Assembly (NCBI GenBank): GCA_905236245.1
Contig: CAJOPC010000013.1
Location: 1 to 45,939, forward strand
Direction: 5' to 3'
Length of the DNA stretch: 45,939 bases
From: an uncultured Alphaproteobacteria bacterium
GTDB taxonomy: Bacteria; Pseudomonadota; Alphaproteobacteria; CAAHEQ01; UBA3637
The position numbers were made by a program, and so were the translations under genes. Shown piece after piece: positions 42,434-45,939 of this stretch; the first letter of the stretch is position 1; each line of letters opens with the position of its first letter. Under the pieces are notes generated by a model. It worked only from the letters and a program-made list of their open reading frames with translations. It made no database searches and was not told the origin of the DNA.

Positions 42434-43569
42434 TATTCTGTCTCCGCTCCCAACAATAATGTTTTAATTTTGGAAAAATAACCTAACTTAGAAACATCTT
42501 CTTTTGCGACCAAATTTGTTTTGATAATAGTATTGTCCGGTAAAGTTGTGACAATTTCACCAAGAAGTTGCCCTTTTCGAACTGGCGCCGAGATAGGAGA
42601 TTTGAAGCGGACAACAGATTTAATAGGTATGTCTTCCCATTTATTCATTGTATAAATCAACTCTTTTTCCGGAACGGCGTCTACGGTGACTTTATCGCCT
42701 AACCAAACAGGAATTTTGGTAATACTTTGATCGGGCGTTAACAAAGGCACATTTTCAAAATTGGTCATTCCCCAAGTAATCATTTTTTTCGCCTCTTTTG
42801 ATCGTTCTGCATTGGATTTTAATCCACTAATGACCATGATTAATCTGTGCCCGTCATTTGTTTTAACAGATCCGGTTAAACCGTATCCTGCTTCGGAGGT
42901 GTGCCCTGTTTTCAATCCATCTGCTCCAGGAATTTGGCCCAAAAGTGGGTTGCGATTTTCTTGTTTAATATTGTTATATGTAAATTCCTTTTCGGAGTAG
43001 ATAGGATAATATTCCGGGAAATCGTTGATGATGTGTTGAGCTAACAAAGCTAAATCTTTTGCTGTCATAACATGATCCGGGTTTGGTAAGCCTGTTGCAT
43101 TTCTGAAAGAAGAATTTTGAAGGCCTAACTGTTTTGCTTTAACAGACATCATTTGGGCAAATGTCTCTTCAGATCCTGCCATGCCTTCTGCTACAACGAT
43201 ACAGGCATCATTGCCGGATTGGACAATAATGCCTCTTAGCAAATCGCGTATTTTAACGGATTGTTTGGGTGTTAAGAACATGGTAGACCCACCAGTTTTT
43301 GCCCCCCCCTTTCGCCATGCATTATCGGAAACAATAAACTCGGTATCTAAGGTATATTGTCCTTTTTTAAGTGCTTCGAATAAGAGATAAGCTGTCATTA
43401 GCTTACTCATTGAAGCGGGATACATTTTCTCCTCGGCAGCTTTCTGGAATAAAACAGTGCCAGTACCGGCATCCATTAGATACGCGTGCGTAGCCACAGT
43501 ACCAAAAGTATCTGCGTTTGCCTCAATGACACCTAATAATAAGGTTGTTGCTAATAACAGCTTTTTCAT
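42433..43569 (-). CDS. D-alanyl-D-alanine carboxypeptidase (PBP5/6 type)
   Basis: 378 residues. Signal peptide 1-19 (MKKLLLATTLLLGVIEANA). Penicillin-binding active site: Ser53-x-x-Lys56 in YPASMSKLMTAY, Ser118-Gly-Asn120 in IIVQSGNDAC, Lys220-Thr-Gly222 in DGLKTGHTSEAGYG. A C-terminal beta domain (about 280-370) matches the PBP5_C type. It trims the terminal D-Ala of stem peptides in the periplasm and sets cross-linking. Same operon as rlpA and the MltB-like transglycosylase, all acting on septal or lateral peptidoglycan. Start backed by AAGGAG. DacA, DacC and DacD cannot be told apart here. Confidence 0.94.
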   Translation of the reverse strand: MKKLLLATTLLLGVIEANADTFGTVATHAYLMDAGTGTVLFQKAAEEKMYPASMSKLMTAYLLFEALKKGQYTLDTEFIVSDNAWRKGGAKTGGSTMFLTPKQSVKIRDLLRGIIVQSGNDACIVVAEGMAGSEETFAQMMSVKAKQLGLQNSSFRNATGLPNPDHVMTAKDLALLAQHIINDFPEYYPIYSEKEFTYNNIKQENRNPLLGQIPGADGLKTGHTSEAGYGLTGSVKTNDGHRLIMVISGLKSNAERSKEAKKMITWGMTNFENVPLLTPDQSITKIPVWLGDKVTVDAVPEKELIYTMNKWEDIPIKSVVRFKSPISAPVRKGQLLGEIVTTLPDNTIIKTNLVAKEDVSKLGYFSKIKTLLLGAETE

Positions 43570-43578
43570 TATATCTCC

Positions 43579-44520
43579 TTAACGAACAATAAAAGCGTCA
43601 CGATATCCGCTTTGTTTAAGTGTTTTTAATGCTCTTTCTGCTTCTGCGCGAGAGGCAAAAGGTCCTGTTTGAACAACGGAAAGTGAGCGATTCCCTAAAA
43701 TCTTCGTTTTAGTAATTGCCTGACCTACATTGTTTGCAGCAAGAGTGGCTTTCGCCGCATTATTGACGTCACCAAAAGCACCTAATTGAATGTATACGCC
43801 ATTTGTTGGTATGACCTTGTTGGGTTGTGAATAAACAACCGTCTGTTGCATTGGCGGTGTAACAGGTTGCTGAGTCTGAGCATTTTCTTTAGCTGGCGCA
43901 TAAAGGACCTGCTCTTCATTTGGAATCAGTGTTGGCGGAACAATTGTTAAATCATTTTGTTCAATGCGTTGTTCTGTATACACGCGTCCGGCCGATACCA
44001 AAGCGTCACGAACGGCCTGGCTTTCTTGTGCAAGAACCTCAACCTTTACCTGGGTCGTGCCGCTGACTGGAAAACCCAGTTCTTGTGCTGCTCTTTGTGA
44101 AACATCTATCAAGCGGTTGTTGACCATTGGCCCCCGATCATTGACGCGGGCAATAATACTTTTGCCATTTTCTAGGTTTGTAATTTTAACAATACTTGGA
44201 AGAGGTAATGTTTTGTGGCGTGCAGTTAATTCTGTCGCAATATAGTCCTCCCCGTTTGCTGTTTTGACCGGTTGGCCATTGGCTGGGGCATACCAAGAAG
44301 CTGGCCCCTGTTCTTGATAAGTATAATTTTCTGCTGGGAAATACCATACTCCATTGATATCATAGGGTTTTTCAACTTTGTAAACGCTACCTTTATAGGC
44401 ATTTAGTTCTTCGGCAGAAATATGGGCTCCCTCTGGATCTTCCTCCCATGATTCAAAGACGTTGCCGCTACAAGCTGATAAAGACAAAGCTGTTGTGAGT
44501 AATAAGACATATTTTATCAT
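43579..44520 (-). CDS. rlpA: Septal ring lytic transglycosylase RlpA
   Basis: 313 residues. Lipoprotein signal MIKYVLLLTTALSLSACSGN (lipobox LSAC, Cys17). DPBB domain about 70-165: QGPASWYAPANGQPVKTANG, TARHKTLPLPSIVKITNL and VNDRGPMVNNRLIDVSQRAA, with the conserved His and NDRGP. A Pro/Gln-rich linker leads to a C-terminal SPOR domain (about 240-313: GVYIQLGAFGDVNNAAKA, VQTGPFASRAEAERALKTL), which binds denuded glycans at the division site. One base overlap with the MltB-like gene (TAATG). Confidence 0.95.
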   Translation of the reverse strand: MIKYVLLLTTALSLSACSGNVFESWEEDPEGAHISAEELNAYKGSVYKVEKPYDINGVWYFPAENYTYQEQGPASWYAPANGQPVKTANGEDYIATELTARHKTLPLPSIVKITNLENGKSIIARVNDRGPMVNNRLIDVSQRAAQELGFPVSGTTQVKVEVLAQESQAVRDALVSAGRVYTEQRIEQNDLTIVPPTLIPNEEQVLYAPAKENAQTQQPVTPPMQQTVVYSQPNKVIPTNGVYIQLGAFGDVNNAAKATLAANNVGQAITKTKILGNRSLSVVQTGPFASRAEAERALKTLKQSGYRDAFIVR

Positions 44521-45722
44521 TATTTTTCCTCCTGTTTTTTCGTTGTTAATAAGTTGAGAAGTTGTCGATCTGGAAAGCCGTCTGGAATTAATCCTAATTT
44601 GCCTTGAACGGAACGAATAGCGTGCTTAGTGTTTTTTCCGAGCTTCCCGTCGGCGTTTCCAATATGATAACCCATATTTAAAAGGTATTCTTGAAGTTGT
44701 TGAATCTCCTCTGATTTAATTTTTTCCCCGTTTGGTTGTGTATAAAATCCTTTAAAGCGTCCTGCAATAGAGTCGGCCATTAATCCGGCAGTTAATGCGT
44801 ATAGCTCATACTTGTTCCAATTCATGATATAACGAAAATTTGAATATGTCAAAAATGTGGGGCCTTTCGATCCCATAGGAGCGGTTAAAGCCGCTTGGAT
44901 GCTGCGTTCATTTTCCGGGAAACTCTCTAAGTTAGCGGGTTTTATTCCTAATGCTATCCACTCGTCCACTTTTTTCAATTTATCTGTTGTTGCATCCCAA
45001 TCTATATTTTGGGGAACAATAACCTCGCGCCCCCACAAATTGGCCGGATCCCAACCTAGTTGATGTAAGTAATTTGCCGCAGAAGCAAAGGCGTCTGGTA
45101 AGCTGGAGATGAGATCGCGCGCCTTATCCTTGTCGCCATCAACGGCGTAGATTTCAAATGTTCCGGGCATAAACTGAAAATGTCCAAAACCGGCATCCCA
45201 AGAGCCAACCTTAGGTGGAATTGTTTCCCTTTCAAGAATCCTTAAATAAGAGATCAGTTGCGATGTGAAAAATGTGCGTCTTCGTGGATGATAGGCCAAA
45301 CTGGCCAACGCGTCCAAGATATCAACATTTCCCATAAATGCTCCGTAATTTGTTTCCATAGCCCACAAGGCCAGCAAATATTCAGCAGGCACGTTGTATT
45401 TTTTCGATATTTGTTGTAATAAAGCTTCATGTTGTTTTGCCAGTTGGCGGCCAATATCAATGCGTTCTTGCGTTAAGCGAGATTCAATATACGAAGTGAA
45501 AGTGGGTATATACTCGGGCAATTTAACATCTTGCTCGATGATTTTGGGCAAAAGATCCATTTGAGGTACATAAAGGTCAAGTGTCTGTTTTTTGATCCCT
45601 GCAGCTAAGGCTTGATCATAAAAGAGTTCTTTCCATTGTGCAAAACTTTCCTCGGCACAGACATTTCGTCCTAGCAGAGTAAAAACAGCAAAAATAGCAC
45701 AACAAATTGATTTTAAATGCAT
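44520..45722 (-). CDS. Lytic murein transglycosylase, MltB family
   Basis: 400 residues. Signal peptide 1-23 (ending NVCA). Catalytic domain about 25-325 with the general acid Glu123 in LLALWAMETNYGAFMG, and the family block GSWDAGFGHFQFMPGTFEIYAVDGDKD (two parts). A C-terminal peptidoglycan-binding domain (about 335-395: LQEYLLNMGYHIGNADGKLG, TKHAIRSVQGKLGLIPDG) is typical of the soluble alphaproteobacterial form. Periplasmic. First gene of the seven-gene operon down to 39306. Upstream a TATGAT -10 candidate lies at 45757-45752. Confidence 0.93.
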   Translation of the reverse strand: MHLKSICCAIFAVFTLLGRNVCAEESFAQWKELFYDQALAAGIKKQTLDLYVPQMDLLPKIIEQDVKLPEYIPTFTSYIESRLTQERIDIGRQLAKQHEALLQQISKKYNVPAEYLLALWAMETNYGAFMGNVDILDALASLAYHPRRRTFFTSQLISYLRILERETIPPKVGSWDAGFGHFQFMPGTFEIYAVDGDKDKARDLISSLPDAFASAANYLHQLGWDPANLWGREVIVPQNIDWDATTDKLKKVDEWIALGIKPANLESFPENERSIQAALTAPMGSKGPTFLTYSNFRYIMNWNKYELYALTAGLMADSIAGRFKGFYTQPNGEKIKSEEIQQLQEYLLNMGYHIGNADGKLGKNTKHAIRSVQGKLGLIPDGFPDRQLLNLLTTKKQEEK

Positions 45723-45751
45723 TTTTAATTTGACCTTTCGATTCGTTTTTT

Positions 45752-45757
45752 ATCATA
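45752..45757 (-). promoter_or_regulatory. Candidate -10 element of the mltB-like operon
   Basis: TATGAT on the minus strand, 30 bases before the start codon; the -35 at 17 bases (GTGCTT) is poor. Confidence 0.35.
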
Positions 45758-45780
45758 CCCTATTTTTAGGAAAAAAGCAC

Positions 45781-45809
45781 TTGATTTTTTCATTTTTTTC
45801 ACATAAAAT
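45781..45809 (+). promoter_or_regulatory. Candidate promoter of tRNA-Ser
   Basis: TTGATT, 17 bases, TAAAAT, ending 44 bases before the tRNA. Divergent from the mltB-like operon. Confidence 0.5.
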
Positions 45810-45853
45810 TAAAAAAGCTTTTAACGGCTGTATTTTAAGGCTTTTATTGCCCT

Positions 45854-45939
45854 GGAGAGATGGTCGAGTGGTTTAAGGCACCGGTCTTGAAAACCGGCGT
45901 GGGGGTTCCCCCACCGAGGGTTCGAATCCCTCTCTCTCC
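45854..45939 (+). tRNA. tRNA-Ser, anticodon TGA
   Basis: 86 bases up to the window edge: acceptor GGAGAGA/TCTCTCC, anticodon stem CCGGT/ACCGG with loop CTTGAAA (anticodon TGA, reads UCA), a long variable arm (GTGGGGGTTCCCCCAC) as required for a class II tRNA, and T arm GAGGGTTCGAATCCCTC. The discriminator and CCA fall outside the window. Confidence 0.95.

Noticed and set aside
1-45939. CRISPR arrays, insertion sequences, prophage, rRNA
   Set aside because: No regularly spaced direct repeats, transposase or integrase motifs, phage structural genes or rRNA segments were seen; the Bor-like gene alone is not evidence for a prophage.

Overview
This window is 45.9 kb of AT-rich bacterial chromosome, and everything in it points to an alphaproteobacterium. 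Evidence for that: two perfect GAAC-N7-GAAC LexA operators (the alphaproteobacterial SOS box), AddAB instead of RecBCD, the ruvAB-ybgC-tolQRAB block, the tsaE-amgK/murU-addB-addA block, and the secB / tim44-mltA-smr cluster. The secreted cysteine-rich proteins and low GC recall uncultured gut-associated alphaproteobacteria (inference). I see no phage, insertion sequence, CRISPR array or rRNA.

Region 1 (1-10.8 kb) is accessory and envelope-related. It holds the end of an OprB-type porin, a cysteine-rich secreted protein, a small periplasmic protein, then aaxB (pyruvoyl arginine decarboxylase) and aaxC (arginine/agmatine antiporter). With the porin these recall the chlamydial aaxABC system, which takes up arginine and exports agmatine. 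Next come tRNA-Pro, a membrane protein, a Bor-like lipoprotein, an eptA-dgkA pair (lipid A phosphoethanolamine addition plus recycling of the diacylglycerol it releases) and a large autotransporter with Pmp-like FxxN/GGA repeats.

Region 2 (10.8-23.5 kb) is mostly minus strand: dapA with two HAD hydrolases, self-regulated lexA, and a tightly packed unit that begins at an SOS-controlled ruvA and runs through ruvB, ybgC, tolQ, tolR, tolA and tolB. Two unexpected genes sit inside it: a cysteine-rich secreted protein between ruvA and ruvB, and a cytoplasmic subtilase-like protein between tolR and tolA. dnaB is divergent from ruvA.

Region 3 (23.5-38.7 kb) holds a ten-gene minus-strand run with stop/start overlaps: secB, a membrane protein, tsaE, a fused amgK-murU, addB, addA, a lipoprotein hydrolase, lspA, a tiny lipoprotein and pgi. 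Divergent to it is tim44-mltA-smr-tsaD-trxA on the plus strand.

Region 4 (38.7-45.9 kb) starts with a non-coding stretch bearing four regularly spaced, same-strand DnaA-type boxes next to AT-rich DNA, a candidate replication origin or other DnaA-binding locus, and a previously hidden 47-residue membrane protein. A seven-gene minus-strand operon follows (mltB-like, rlpA, D,D-carboxypeptidase, tmk, holB, tatD, an MBL-fold hydrolase), and the window ends with tRNA-Ser.
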